Notes: generated from the letters alone by a model not told the origin. Counted from the first letter of the stretch, positions 9,852 to 21,162 are shown. The stretch is 64,000 bases of DNA from Porogramme epimiltina (GCA_900155495.1 FTLJ01000184.1:1-64000); one strand, 5' to 3'. Program-made: numbers and translations.

Positions 9852-12299
9852 ATGATCAAGAAGCCCCTTCCAACTGAGCTTGGGCTTCTGGCCATTGATC
9901 ACATCGGCACGGACGCGGATAAGAATTACTGTGGCTTATGGGCGGCCACATATCTCCAAACACTCTGCATATGTACTCTGGTATGCAAGGACTGGATTCG
10001 TCGCAGCCGTTCATATCTGTTACGGTCGATTTACATTCAAGACAAGGCCGGTCTTGACGCTCTTCAAAGGACGTTCAGTGACAACCCATCCTTTCGATAT
10101 CTCGTCTACGCTATCCATGTCACGCCTCCCGCTCCCGATGGCGATGATAGAGAACCGCCAGTTCTCCTTCACCGTGCCCTCCTGCTACTCAGAACGATGC
10201 CCTCGTGTACAGTCAAGCTCGGCGTATCCGTCAATGTTCCCCTCGACAACATCACTCGGCGGTGCCTGTCCTTGAGCTATCCGCACATTGTGCACCTTCA
10301 CCTCGACAGCATAGATGCGCCTATCAATCGCGTGCATTATCTCATCAATGCCTTCCCCTCCCTCCGAACTCTGTCGTACTCCGCAGGGCGGGCGGATGAA
10401 GCGATGGAGTCTTGTTGCTCCAAGTATAGTATTGCTCACGGTCGTCGTAGATCTCCTCTCACGGTGCGCATACATGTCGCCATAGCTCACGCTATTTGAA
10501 ACTGATTCGCCACGATCTAGGGAAGGGACATTTTCGCATATGGCAAACAGAAGGTACATATATCTGACGAAGGTCGCCCATATATCGCTCACAGCCTTCG
10601 TCACAACTTGGAGTACATCAAGTTACGGGAAGAAGATTGGGTCGAAGAAGGTGCGTCTGAGAAGGTACTGATTTCAACCATACCAGTAGTTCAACTATTT
10701 CCCTTAGACGGCGATATTCTTAATCTTTCAAAGTTTCCCCTCCTTCATTCTTTGGCTCTCCACCTTCCATACCGTGCCTTTCTTGTTTCTCTGGAAACTG
10801 TGGTCAAGCTCCTCACCCACAGGAAGCCTTGCCCACCGCTGCAAACCATCTCCCTCATATTCGACAGTGTGTTCTCTTTTATACCTCCGAATCATCGAGA
10901 GAATGTACAGCGGATGGCAGAGATCTCGGGAGCGGAGTGTCGCTCTCTCTACCACAAAATCGATGGTATCCTCGGTGATCAGCAACGTGATGAAGGGATC
11001 GCCACCTCCCTCACCCTCAAGGCCTCGCATGGCTTACCGAAACAAATCGCGGATGGACTCAATCGCCTCTTTCGAGCTGAGTTTCCTGAGCTCCATCGCA
11101 TGGGGCGTTTGAGGATAGATTTCAGCGTATTGGGTAAGTAAACGAGAATGATTGTGCCCGCATTTGCGATCTGTTACTGAACGCCTTCATATATAGGAGA
11201 TATAAATATCGACAACTACGTGTATGCTATCACGGTGTCCCCCAGTGGGCGATTCGTTGCTGGAATCCTGCGGTCATCGGGCGGGAAGTTAATCATCGTG
11301 TGGGACTCACGGACAAAAGTCATATTGTCCAAAATTAAGGCCGTGCGCGCACTAATATTCATACTATCACCACACGGACCGGAGAACTACATCTTGGTAG
11401 TGATGGAGGACTCTCTTGTAGTATGGGACTATTCCTCCAACGCGTGTGTGGCTCTTCTTGAAGGATCTTCGGACATCAACGGAGATGACCCATGGCTCTG
11501 GGAGGCTGACGTCAGCAAGAATCTCCTGTTGGTATGGGGACGTAATGGGGCTTTACTTGTCTGGGAGACTCAGAGTTACGCTCTAGTCTATGTCTACTGT
11601 CGCAACGCTCCGGTTGTATCAAAAGAAACACCATCCTTCGACGAAAACTTCGTGCACATATCACTCGATGAAAAGTGGCTCTTAGCGCACAACAATCTCG
11701 ATCCCAGCCGCGAAGTCTCCGTGTGGGACACGATAACGTGGACCTTGCATGCTATTCTTCCCCGCCATAAAGACCACTACAGCCATTACCGAGTCACCGT
11801 CGCCTTTACTGAAGGGGAATCGTCGATTATCGCAGCTTGTCATTGTGGCGTCATTCACAAACACGACATTCATACAGGAAGACTCCTCCATAATACTCAC
11901 CTCGTCGACTCCGCTGGAAACCTTGTCCACAGACTTGACAGGTTGATTACTCAGCTATCTCCCAATGGCCACCAGGTATGCTGGGCGGAGGCAGTCGCGA
12001 GCAATCAAATTGTAAACATGTCGGACGCGAGCACAGGACGCCTACGATGGTCGGTTGGTAGTCGATTACCTTATCTGGGGGTCATCGAGGGGATTTCTTT
12101 CTCACAAGACGGTCGCTACGTGGCGGTAAGGTACTCCGACAAGGTGTTGCGAGTGTGGAGGGCGTTGAATGGCGAGTGTGTCGCAAGGGAGAGTTTGGGA
12201 GTGGCTTTTGGGTTTTGTCAGTTTTCACGGAACGGAAAGGTGTTGATGGTGGGCGGGATCCAAGAACCGTTGGAAGCTTATCGCACCATAGAGTTGTGA
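9852..12299 (+). CDS. F-box-like protein with C-terminal WD-repeat region
   Basis: Exons 9852-10463, 10521-11133 and 11197-12299 join in phase (introns of 57 and 63 bp) to 775 aa. Residues about 5-60 are F-box-like (LPTELGLLAIDHI, CTLVCKDWIRRSRSYLLRSIYI), followed by a leucine-rich middle (PHIVHLHLDSI, INAFPSLRTLSY) as in Agaricomycete F-box proteins. The last exon carries several WD-type blades: ITVSPSGRFVAGIL with IIVWDSRT, SLVVWDY, ALLVWETQ, EVSVWDTITW and ISFSQDGRYVAVRYSDKVLRVW. Such proteins are expected to act as substrate adaptors of SCF ubiquitin ligases; that role is inferred. Joining exon 3 is supported by splice sites and open frame, but F-box and WD parts could also be two adjacent genes. 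It lies just outside the Harbinger element. Confidence 0.75.
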
Positions 12300-12489
12300 T
12301 AGAGACCCACGATACAGGCCACTTGATGTCTTTTTCCCCGGCAATATTTATCATACTCCTTTGATCAGGCTCGATGCTGACAGTACATTCAGGACTGTTT
12401 CAGTACCTTACCGTCGACGATACTACCGGTGGCCCGCGGCGGAGAACCCCAGCGCTTACACCGACCCTCTAAATCTGGAGCAAAACATA

Positions 12490-12556
12490 CTGTACGAGGA
12501 TCGAACCTGCGACAGGCTCATTTTCACACGTGCTAAACTAGCTGGGCCACTAGACC
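12490..12556 (-). other. tRNA-like relic
   Basis: On the minus strand an A-box-like TGGCCCAGCTAG and a B-box-like GGTTCGATCC stand at tRNA-like spacing. The T-stem has mismatches, and no acceptor or anticodon stem can be formed, so it is not a functional tRNA. It may be a tRNA pseudogene or the head of a SINE. Confidence 0.3.
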
Positions 12557-12716
12557 TTTGATGTGTCTAAACATTTATAAAATAGATGACTGCTCTTTTG
12601 GCTTCCATCGGTGTAATACAGCGCCTCTTCCACTTTTGAAATACATCGACGACTGACTACTAGCGAGCAGAGGATTGAGTGGGGCAGTGTAAGGGTCAGC
12701 CGAAAGCAAAAATACC

Positions 12717-13395
12717 TTAGAAAAGTTCTACATTGATAGCGCTGGCACCCTCAAACTTGCAAGCGACCATTGTAAGGCTACTGGTATCTCGCGTGAAGCA
12801 TCCGGATGAATTGAGCTAGATGCCATCAGTGTCGTCTGACAATACGCTGCTGATGAGAAGAAAACGTACGTGATGCTGGATCTCAGTGGCCACATATTGG
12901 AAGAAAACCCCACGTTGCTTCACGTCGGGGTTCCTCGGCCCCCAGAGCGTGGCTAGGCCATTCGTGTGCAGCTTCACACGAGGAGTACGCGAGAGCTACA
13001 TAATACTATTATGTGACCCAACGTCAGTATCCTATTTTAAATGAGACGTACGTGGTACCAGACAGTAATCCGCTTCTGGCTGATATGGCCGTTGTAATCA
13101 CGACCCATAGAAAGCGGATCAACAGCGCATACAGGCTGATCGCCGGACGGTACTTTTCCCTCTAAAGCGTCACCAATGGTTGCGTTGATCCGAATGGTAC
13201 GTTTAGGTAAGGGTCCTGCATTCAAGCTTCGGCGCTGTAAAGGGGCAAGCCGGCGGGCGGGCTGATGCATAATGTCATTTCCGAGACAGCCAGCTCCTGA
13301 AGCACGCGGAGACGCACCTGGGGGTCGGATGCAACTTGAGGAGCGGAACCTCGAGTTCTGCCAGGGAAGGAATTGCAGTTGTGTGTAGTAGGCAT
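12717..13395 (-). CDS. Unknown protein, 170 aa, four exons
   Basis: Exons 13318-13395, 13052-13261, 12870-12995 and 12717-12815 all join in phase 0 with GT..AG introns of 54-56 bp. Four clean junctions in a row make a real gene likely. The product starts MPTTHNCNSFPGRTRG, has a basic segment (ARRLAPLQRRSLN), then INATIGDALEGKVP, DPLSMGRDYNGHISQKRITVWYH and NGLATLWGPRNPDVKQRGVFFQ, ending in a Ser/Thr-rich tail. No signal peptide or membrane span is seen. I do not recognise the family. Confidence 0.6.
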
Positions 13396-14411
13396 GTTCG
13401 GGTCGAGAATGAGTTAGAGTGAGGAGTCGGGAGACGTGTGCAAGTTATATGCACGGGCGACTATTCTGATTCACGTTACGATGGTCCACGACAGCCACGC
13501 GAGTTTTCGAACTTTGAATCCTGTCCTGATCTACATAGATATCTTCATGTGTCTATACAGCGCGTCCGGCACATGACGTATAGTTTGAGCCGCGAATGTG
13601 CAGTCCGCCCATATGGTGAACGTCGGACTCGGCAAGTTCCACTTTCAAATAACCTCGGTCTGAAGGTGGGCAACAGGCGCACGAGCTGCTCACTTCCAAA
13701 TATTACGGAAACCACGTGGTGCCAGAATACATCCTACAAAAGTTTCGGAGATGCGCATAACGTTAAGTGACCATCGAGGCAGCTTTTTGGTTCTAACAGA
13801 TATTCATCGATCCATGGCCAGTGTCTGGATGAAGACGATGGAGCATCTGCGAGCGAACGCCGTTGCTACTGGCGAATTTTGGGCGGAAAAAGTATCTCAG
13901 AGGATGTCTTCACTGACAGTAGGGCGTTTAGAGCAGCTAATCGGCAATGATGAGTACCCGTTTCACTGGTAAATGAGGGGTAGTACACGGCCGAGGAGCG
14001 CCTTTACTCTCCCGTCATCTTTTTCTGGTGCCTGTGGGGACCCGAGCTCTCTAAAAGGGTTACGGGGTGCGTCCGCCATGGTCACCCTCAATAGGGAGTT
14101 GAAGGCTACGTTGACGGTAGATATCTGGACTGTGAAGCCCGGAAGCCGTTCCGAGTAATCTAGAGCCCAGAAGGTTAACCTAGAAGCCCCCAAAAGAGGG
14201 GTGGGATCGATCGAGACGGCGGCAAGGACGACGAGGAGAAAAACGACAGGTAACATCGATGAGATGGTGCATAGCGCCTGCTCGGGCGCTTAGACCCTGT
14301 TGGCGGGGATGATGTGAAGCGGCTGAAACTGTGGAAGATATCTGATATCTGCCCCTCGGAGATGGTGGCCAGAAAGAAGTATGGGGTGTCACCTCTCGTC
14401 CTTCCGACGGC
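13396..14411. other. Mostly unassigned region
   Basis: A plus-strand frame after an AACAG acceptor (about 13,800-13,972) gives a plausible C-terminus (MASVWMKTMEHLRANAV...), but no upstream exon could be joined with confidence. A small minus-strand ORF at 13963-14256 is listed separately. Nothing else is supported. Confidence 0.3.
13963..14256 (-). CDS. Possible small secreted protein, 97 aa
   Basis: This single ATG-initiated frame begins MLPVVFLLVVLAAVS, a good signal-peptide-like hydrophobic start with a possible cleavage site after about residue 15. A 5' part with moderate hydrophobicity and a charged C-terminal half (DAPRNPFRELG, EKDDGRVKALLGRVLP) follow. There is one Trp, no Cys in the mature part, and no known family. 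It may be an isolated ORF by chance, or the first exon of a longer gene. Confidence 0.3.
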   Translation of the reverse strand: MLPVVFLLVVLAAVSIDPTPLLGASRLTFWALDYSERLPGFTVQISTVNVAFNSLLRVTMADAPRNPFRELGSPQAPEKDDGRVKALLGRVLPLIYQ

Positions 14412-14856
14412 TTGGCACTGAGTCCTGATGAGGAGTTCTTCGAAGGTTCAGATATCTTGGGAGCAGATGTTGCACATAGTATTGCTGTGGGCGCGCCGGG
14501 TCACGGTACCGGTGAGTACACCCAACGAGGCAGAAGCGTGGCCACCGGAGTTTCTTTCGGAATCCGGGGCCCGGAGATGATCTTCTGCCACTACTTAGAT
14601 CTCCTGAGTTCGTCTGAGGCGTTTTTACACGAGGACAGAGATATCTACACTCTGCCGAAGCGCCAACCCTGCCGTAATATTCTGCAGTGGCCGCAGATAG
14701 GAGCCTGGCGCGTCCCTGAGGCTACAAGCGCCATCTCCTTCCCTGCCGAAGACAGCGATGTTGATGTCACGCAACCCCAAGGCATTAACGCATTATCCGC
14801 AGGGGGCTGCACTAGCAGCGAGGCAACACGACTGGGTCCCCTGTACTGGGACGCCT
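14412..14856 (+). other. ORF running into a small inverted-repeat element
   Basis: An open frame from 14412 continues to 14993, but its last 45 codons lie inside the inverted-repeat element at 14857-15051, so its natural end is not preserved. The start codon is not ATG. Composition gives no family signal. It could be the truncated remains of an exon or just an open stretch. Confidence 0.25.
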
Positions 14857-15051
14857 CACGACGGGCATTCCCCCGGTGTTTTCGGCAGCTGAAACCCCGT
14901 ACGAAAAACAAAGGCAGTTTCGATGCCTTTTCTTCCATTGCGCTGGGCCTCACAAACGAGCTCCCTGTGGTCGCCTTTTCTGTATTCACCTGACTTTTTG
15001 CAAACAGGCAATCCCTTGCCGTGGGCAGAAAGTCGGGGAATGCCCGCCCTG
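14857..15051. mobile_element. Small non-autonomous inverted-repeat element (195 bp)
   Basis: The left end CACGACGGGCATTCCCC and the inverted right end CAGGGCGGGCATTCCCC match in 15 of 17 positions. The left end is also identical over 17 bp to the end of the larger fold-back element at 18,893. It has no coding capacity, and no clear target duplication (CCT on the left, TCT on the right). Confidence 0.6.
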
Positions 15052-16048
15052 TCTATGTATCTCCCATTTCAGACGTGAGGGAAACGCGACATCTGATCCT
15101 CCGTAGTATAATCCTAGGACTAAGGAGCCCTGAGGACTAGTACTAACAAGGGCGGGGATACCGAGCCCCGGCATCTGGACACCTGCATTGCGCGAACGCA
15201 AGCGAGCGCCCGCCTTCACACACCTTCGCTCACCCCCAACCTTCCAGCGAGGAGCACGCGCGCAGTGAGGACGGACGCGCGTAACCGACACCAGCGTGTA
15301 GATATCTGGGTAGGCAGATGCGTTAGGGCTATATTGCTTTTTATCTCTCTCCACAAAGTATAAGTGATGGCTCAGTTGGTATAATGCGATCCACCAGGCA
15401 GCAGGTCGCGGGTTCGAATTTGCCGTGGTTTTATTTTGCTTGCCATTTACTTACATAGTAAGCGCCTTACCCTCAGCCACCTTTCACCTAAGGGTATTCT
15501 GGTCTCCGGATACCGGCTCGTCTCTTGACCAGCGGTATCGCGAGTTCGGGACTAAGGGTATTGGGAGAGCAAGTCTTATTTTTGGGCGCCTTTATGACGC
15601 CGTCAGTTGATGGGCCTTAAAACCTGCTAAACGAAATCGACTTGCAACTAGCTATAAAATGTAGAAATCCCCGCTGTCTGTCATTCCGTAGGTCATTCGA
15701 TTTATCGCTTGTATATAGTAACTTCTACGGCCTGGGATAAGCTGTGGATATTTGAATCCTTTAACCGTTACGACGACGGGCCCTTGAAAAGCATTCGAGA
15801 TCCGAGCGTTGTTATTTTTGCCTTCGCTCTCACTATTACAATCTCAATTCCATCATTCTCGGTAGTTTTCGGAGGAGTGTGCGCATGGTCTCTCAATACA
15901 TCCCGCACTCCCCCTTGCGTATACACGCTGTGCGACTATACACCTTGGTCTATACAATCTTCGAGCTTTCCAATACTGCTGGAAAGGATAGATTCGCACC
16001 TATCCCTTGGAGTAGTGTGGCGTAATCAAATATGGAATGTTTTCTATT
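15052..16048. other. Intergenic region with a tRNA-like relic
   Basis: At 15368-15420 an A-box-like TGGCTCAGTTGG and a B-box-like GGTTCGAATT stand at tRNA-like spacing on the plus strand, but the stems do not close. The rest contains only short open frames. Confidence 0.35.
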
Positions 16049-17229
16049 TCAGCTCAATTTAGCTTCAACGGTCCCCCTCCTAACCATCTCAACAACCTCC
16101 AAGGTGAGGCAGTCCGCATCTGCGGCGAAAAAGTGCCCCTCGTCTACCTGTTACAATATTATAATCACAAGTCAGTGAAGCGCCTCAATCATATGAATCA
16201 TACACAGAGATACGTACTAGGTATCCTCTGATAACTTTGCACACGTCTCGAACAAACTGACTGTGAGTCTTCACAACGCCATTCGTGCCCCACAAAGTGA
16301 TTTGTTTGAGCTGCTTGGGCTTGCAGTCTCGATACTGGGGAGTCGCATGTCAGATTACGCACTCCATACCGCGCTGTGTTGCACGATTCATAAAATGAAA
16401 CGTACTTGGAAGATAACGAGTACCTTTTTCTGAGTAGGCTTGTGACTACCCTGGCGCTTTGTCCACTCGTGAGGGATGTTAAATACGGGTCTGTCGAACA
16501 GCCCGCCTCTTCCGCCCTCTACACCTTGGAAAATAGTTGCGCATATGCGGAGCACAGGAAGCTGATCCCACGAGTGATTAAAGGAGCTTGTAGGGTCCAA
16601 ACATCCTTTCATAGTTCTTGCAAAACGGTCAGGACCATATACAGAGGCTTCAAAAAGAAAGCAATGTGACGATGACAGAGAAATGTAACATACCGGGAGT
16701 GAGAGCTCCTTTCCTTTTGTACATGATCGATGGTGTACCTAGGACGCGATGGGCACGGGGCCCATGTGATCGTATCACCGTACTCAGTGAGCTGTTGACA
16801 TGTATGTGTTTCAGTTATGAGTGCATATCATGAAATTAATATGTACCTGAGGTGTGATCTCTGGCTGTTTTGAATAGAAACTTTCCTCGTGCGGAAGCCC
16901 CAGTAATGCGTGGCTATCTACGACCCCAAGTTCTCCCCGCTCCCATCGAAGGATCCCATTAGTAACCCTGCTCTGGTACTGGGTGCCGGACATAAACCCT
17001 TCTTCTGTATTCTGGGACGTGTTTGACTGCGATTGAATAGGCCATTCATGCTGTGGAGCTGGCAGGCTATTGACGAGCCCGTCTGAAGGAGAATACTCAA
17101 TACGATCCTTGTGTTCCTGCGTGTCCTGATAGAGAGCTGGGGCTGGACATGCGTCGCTCCAAGGTGGTATCTGCAATGTGAAGGATGTTAGCAGTATTCA
17201 ATGGCAGCGTTATAACTACTCACGCTCAT
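16049..17229 (-). CDS. Unknown protein, 284 aa, six exons
   Basis: Exons 17224-17229 (Met-Ser only), 16847-17170, 16694-16791, 16406-16616, 16218-16334 and 16049-16147 join in phase with GT..AG introns of 53-77 bp. The product begins MSIPPWSDACPAP, has a polar Gln/Ser-rich first third, then YGDTITWAPCPSRPRYTIDHV, SWDQLPVLRICATIFQ, a Gly-rich turn, and the more ordered VLVIFQYRDCKPKQLKQITL and FVRDVCKVIRGYL before an acidic end. No membrane span or known catalytic motif is evident. The pattern of a disordered N-terminus plus an alpha/beta C-terminal half suggests a basidiomycete-specific nuclear or cytosolic protein. The tiny first exon and the junction into 16616 are the least certain points. 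Confidence 0.6.
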
Positions 17230-18102
17230 CTGGGATTTAGTCCATAGTGGGTTCAATACGCTTCCATTATATCTTCTGGTACTCGTGAAGAGTAGGTTCA
17301 TAGGGCGATAGTACTAGTGTGAAGGCCCAATGTCATGTAAGTAAAAGTCCTGCTCCCAATGTACCTTGAAACCTTACGTCTGTAGCTCTCTCACCCAGAG
17401 TACTCGGCTCAGACTGGTTGTCTATAATGGTTTGGTCAGCTGCGAGCCTTATACTGTCCGCATACTCCTATCAGATTAGAGATGTGTGGTCAGACGCCTA
17501 GAAATAACGGAGGCTAATTCATGGATTAGGGCACCTGTGTGAGGCCACACAAAGACGCGCGGAAGTTTCCGATATCCGGATAACCAATCTCATCGAATGT
17601 CGAGGATTTGTCAGCGAAGCGCATACTTGATATCGAGATCGTGTGTTCTTAGACAGGACCGAGATGTGCGAGAGAACATCGAGTCAATGAGGATTGCACG
17701 ACTGTTAAGTACCTAAGTGGCATGGAATATCTTCCTCAAAATGGCTGTCTCTGCTGAAGATATCTTAACGAGAACGATGTACGTATTTAATATATGCTGT
17801 GCGGATATCTAAACACCGTGTCAACCTACACCGGATGTGACCCATCTAACTGCGAGTACGAGCTAGTGAACAAAAGCTGTGCGGAATCGGCAGTTTGTAC
17901 TCCAATTTCCGATAACGCCTCAAATTAGCATATGTGGAGAGGAAAGGGTACGCAGGTATCTACTATTATCCAAAACGAAATAGCGCCCGAGACTCAAGCC
18001 CCTGCCCGCAACCCCACACCACTGCCTCCGCCTCCGCCTCCGCCCTCGACGCCTACGCTGGTGACCTGACACCCGTCTGTGACTCTACCGCTTCTAAAGA
18101 GC
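17230..18102. other. Intergenic region
   Basis: No open frame of note on either strand. A short CCGCCT/CCGCCTC microsatellite lies at about 18,023-18,045. The part next to 17229 presumably holds the promoter and 5' UTR of the 284-aa gene. Confidence 0.4.
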
Positions 18103-18777
18103 TCATGTGATTACTTCTTTGCCTTGTCCGTCGTTGTCCAACTTCATCTTTCCCGCCTTGCTCCTGCCCATGATATTCGACGAGCGTACAACATGATACC
18201 CCACAGTTAGTATATAAGTAGGATTCAGATCAAAACCGAACAAACTATACCCTCGGTATGATACGAGATGAAAATCTTTCGCATAGACGTAGAAGTCAAG
18301 GTAAACTGGGCCGAGATTGAGACATTGCCATGCCTTTAGCATGAGCGTTCGGAACGAAAAGTTATACTGAAGTGGAAAAAATGGGCGTCCAGTGACTCAA
18401 GAAAGGAGACTTACAAACGACGACGTAGACCGCCACATACCCTGCGTGAAGAACGACCCATTGCTAGGTGCAACATTTAATGGCATGTTATCTGGTGAGC
18501 TCAACCTAAGCAGTTGTCTTACTCCCTCGTTGGCCACCTCCGCAATGTCCTCCGATGTGATGTATGCAACACGTATGTTTGGGACGGCACCTGTGTTTGG
18601 ATAGATAATGTTTACGAGCTGAGCTATCTCCAACTCCTTTTTGAGCTCGAAGTGGTGGGTCGCATGCGAAGTGTAGCTGGGTAGCGGTCGAGAAGCAAGC
18701 AGGGATGATCTCCTAGTGTAGAGGAAGGATATTATTGTATCTGATCTTGTAGGCGACGAGTCACGACCTATTGGCAA
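18103..18777 (-). CDS. Unknown protein, 208 aa, two exons
   Basis: Exons 18415-18777 and 18103-18366 join in phase 0 across a 48-bp GTAAGT...TTCAG intron. The product contains LKKELEIAQLVNIIYPNTG, NIRVAYITSEDIAEVANEGV, APSNGSFFTQGMW and, in exon 2, LDFYVYAKDFHLVSYRGYSLF followed by a basic Lys-rich tail. It looks like a folded alpha/beta protein rather than a membrane protein. I do not recognise it. The ATG at 18777 is the most upstream in frame, but a missing 5' exon is possible. Confidence 0.55.
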
Positions 18778-18892
18778 CGGCTGAGGCCCTAGGCCTGAGG
18801 GCTAGCGTCAAGCTTTATAATGCACCATCTTGTTTGTTCATGTTGTAATATCGGACGTTCGGACTGCAATTCTCGCGTCATTTGTACCGCGT

Positions 18893-19727
18893 CACGACGG
18901 GCATTCCCCGATTTTCAACGGTAGAAAAACCGTGTCAAAACCGAGGCAGGTAAAATCCTTTTTGATCGTTTTTAATCGTTTTTGTTCCTATAAAGATGTT
19001 TCCCTTTGAATGGTTTTTCATCGGTAGAAAAATTGTCTGAACAATATATCTATTGACACCAAATAAAAGTCTGACGGCGTGGTAGAGAAGGTAACCTTTT
19101 CGTTCGTANNCGCGCCACACCCTCCTTTTAGTAATGCCCCGCGCCGCCCGGCGCTTGATTATTCCGCCCCGCGCTGCTCCCAATCGCTCCGTGTCGCACC
19201 GCGCCACACCTCTCCCAACCGCGTCGCGCTGTGATAGAAAGCAGTTATCCCAGTCGTGCACACTGGCAGCATGGTTCAGAACGGCAGCACGGTGGTGCAT
19301 TGCACAATGGTGCAGTTGAGAGTGGTGTGGCGCGGTGCGGAGCAATTGGGAACGGCGCTGGGCGGAACAATCGGGCGTAGGGCATTACTAAAAGGAGGGT
19401 GCAGTGCGGTTGGGTGCGGAAGCCTGAGGGCCGGTGGCTGCCGGAAGTGGCGTGGTGCCCTCCGCGCGCCTGCCCTGTAGAATGCAGTAATCCATTTATA
19501 CGAATGAAAAGGATACCTTTTCTATGCTCTAGTATACCACACCGTTAGACTTTTGTTTAGTGGAAATAGATATATTGTCTAGAGGGTTGTTCTACCAACG
19601 AAAAACCATTCAAAGAGAAACATTTTTACAGGAACAAAAACGATTGGAAAATGATCAAAAAGGATTTTACCTGCCTCGGTTTCTACATGGTTTTTCTACC
19701 GTGGAAAATCGGGGGATGCCCGTCGTG
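18893..19727. mobile_element. Fold-back element with very long inverted repeats (835 bp)
   Basis: The two arms are inverted copies starting CACGACGGGCATTCCCCGAT (left) and the complement of 19727 backward. By eye they stay similar for over 200 bp, and again in the inner GC-rich part around 19,120-19,230 and 19,310-19,410. CGT flanks both sides (18890-18892 and 19728-19730), a possible 3-bp target duplication. No gene lies inside. The outer end is shared with the 195-bp element at 14,857. Two N's at 19109-19110 mark an unresolved base pair in the left arm. The superfamily is not identified. Confidence 0.8.
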
Positions 19728-19901
19728 CGTGTATCTACGGCCCTTACCACGTGCCACGTACATTTCCTTATCTTGCTGTACCACTTATAACAAAGGAGCT
19801 CTCGTGAAGTTTGAACAAAGAGGGAGTCGGAACTTGATATCATTTAGAAGTGAGCATTTACTAGGGATTGCGTGTACGATATAGCAGGCACGTCAACAGA
19901 G

Positions 19902-20666
19902 TTATACAGGGGTGACAGTAGATAGTGATTTTTGTGCCTGCGCAGATGGTGTATATGGCGGTGGGAGTTCAGAGTCAACGGACGCGTTTCCCCGCAGTGG
20001 AGACAACCAATCTCTCCCTTCTTCATGTGATACCAGAGAATCGTGGATGAGGGGTTGAGAGTCTTGAACAACCCTTGTGGGTTCGTGGAGACTCTGCTCG
20101 TGCAGCACAGTCCTCATCATTCTTTGTGTAACGAGATATAGTACGAGAGCGCTCACCTGGAGCCGCAGTTGTTCGACCTGTTCGCTTGTGTAGTGCTCCC
20201 TCAGCACACGAATCTGCCGGCACTCCGCGCACCCGTCTTGTTGCTCCGCGCTCGCTCCATGTAAGTGTGGATGAGGAGATATTTGACGCTTCGTAGTCGA
20301 CGCTGGTGGTACTAGCACGTCAATGTCCCGTACCAGCATAATCAGCGCCCCATCAGAGCCTGGTGGGGCGATCCGCACGCGTCCAATGGTCCGTCCCGCT
20401 CGCGCAGCCACGATGGCTTCTGAAGGGTCTATACGTGGAGAAGGAGGGCGGGGAGGTGGTGAAGGAGCCGACGAGAGAAGCCGTAGAGGGGTGAATGTGG
20501 ATAGCTGCGGGGCATTTCGGGTCCAGGTCGACGGATGTGATTGGCGATAGTATCGAGCAAGGATAATCACGATGAGGACGAAAGCCACGAAGCCGAACAC
20601 AAGCGCGATGATGAGGCCTGCATTGCCTGTGGATCCGGATCCGTCCCTGGGGAGTAGAACGCGCAT
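19902..20666 (-). CDS. Single-pass membrane protein with CxxC and PPxY motifs (233 aa)
   Basis: Exons 20157-20666 and 19902-20093 are separated by a 63-bp in-frame intron. A short N-terminal segment (MRVLLPRDGSGSTGNAG) precedes one membrane span at about residues 18-38 (LIIALVFGFVAFVLIVIILA). A Pro-rich cytosolic part with IDPSEAIVAARAG follows, then a Cys-x-x-Cys motif in GCAECRQIRVLREHY with a short amphipathic helix, and the C-terminal PPPY of ELPPPYTP. A related gene lies at 21538-22213 with the same order. PPxY is the known ligand of WW domains such as those of Rsp5-type ubiquitin ligases; that binding is inferred. The topology is probably N-outside, since Arg/Tyr residues follow the span. 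Confidence 0.65.
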   Translation of the reverse strand: MRVLLPRDGSGSTGNAGLIIALVFGFVAFVLIVIILARYYRQSHPSTWTRNAPQLSTFTPLRLLSSAPSPPPRPPSPRIDPSEAIVAARAGRTIGRVRIAPPGSDGALIMLVRDIDVLVPPASTTKRQISPHPHLHGASAEQQDGCAECRQIRVLREHYTSEQVEQLRLQVSALVLYLVTQRMMRTVLHEQSLHEPTRVVQDSQPLIHDSLVSHEEGRDWLSPLRGNASVDSELPPPYTPSAQAQKSLSTVTPV

Positions 20667-20862
20667 GGCGATGGTGGGGGGAGTCGTCGAAGTGCGAAGG
20701 TGAGTTAGTGGAGGCCGTTACCAAGCTTTACGATATCCATATGCACTCCACGCTCGTGCTTGTGATCGCAGTGCCGTGAGTTCAAACTGAATGTTATAGA
20801 GCTTCTGTCGGTAAACACACAGGTCGTCATAACAAACACGACTTACCCGTGACAGCGTGAAC

Positions 20863-21162
20863 CTACGTGCGGTGCGTCTTGATCAGGGCTGCAACCTCCG
20901 GGGCACTGCCACGCAAGCGGCCCTTCTGGACCTAGAAGAAGCAGAGAAAGCCCAGCCGAGAGGAGCAGCTACATACTGCCATAAATACTGCGATCATACA
21001 ACCTATGCCGGCCAGCCTTGATGGCAGAGCGAGGAGATTGTGCTGCCATGGGGGCCCAGATCCTTGTGACGATGGAATGACGTCATTTTCCACAAATGTG
21101 GGTATTTGTGAGTAGTCCGGAGCGGGCTGCACAGTGTATGCTGTGCGAAATGCTAGGGCCAT
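20863..21162 (-). CDS. Small single-pass membrane protein (84 aa)
   Basis: Exons 20977-21162 and 20863-20931 join in phase 0 over a 45-bp intron (GTATGT...CTAG). The product begins MALAFRTAYTVQPAPDYSQ, has one short hydrophobic segment (LAGIGCMIAVFMA, about residues 50-62) and a basic tail (VQKGRLRGSAPEVAALIKTH). A small protein with one span and a positive tail would fit a mitochondrial or ER membrane subunit, but no family is recognised. It lies between the two paralogous PPxY proteins. Further 5' exons cannot be excluded. Confidence 0.5.
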
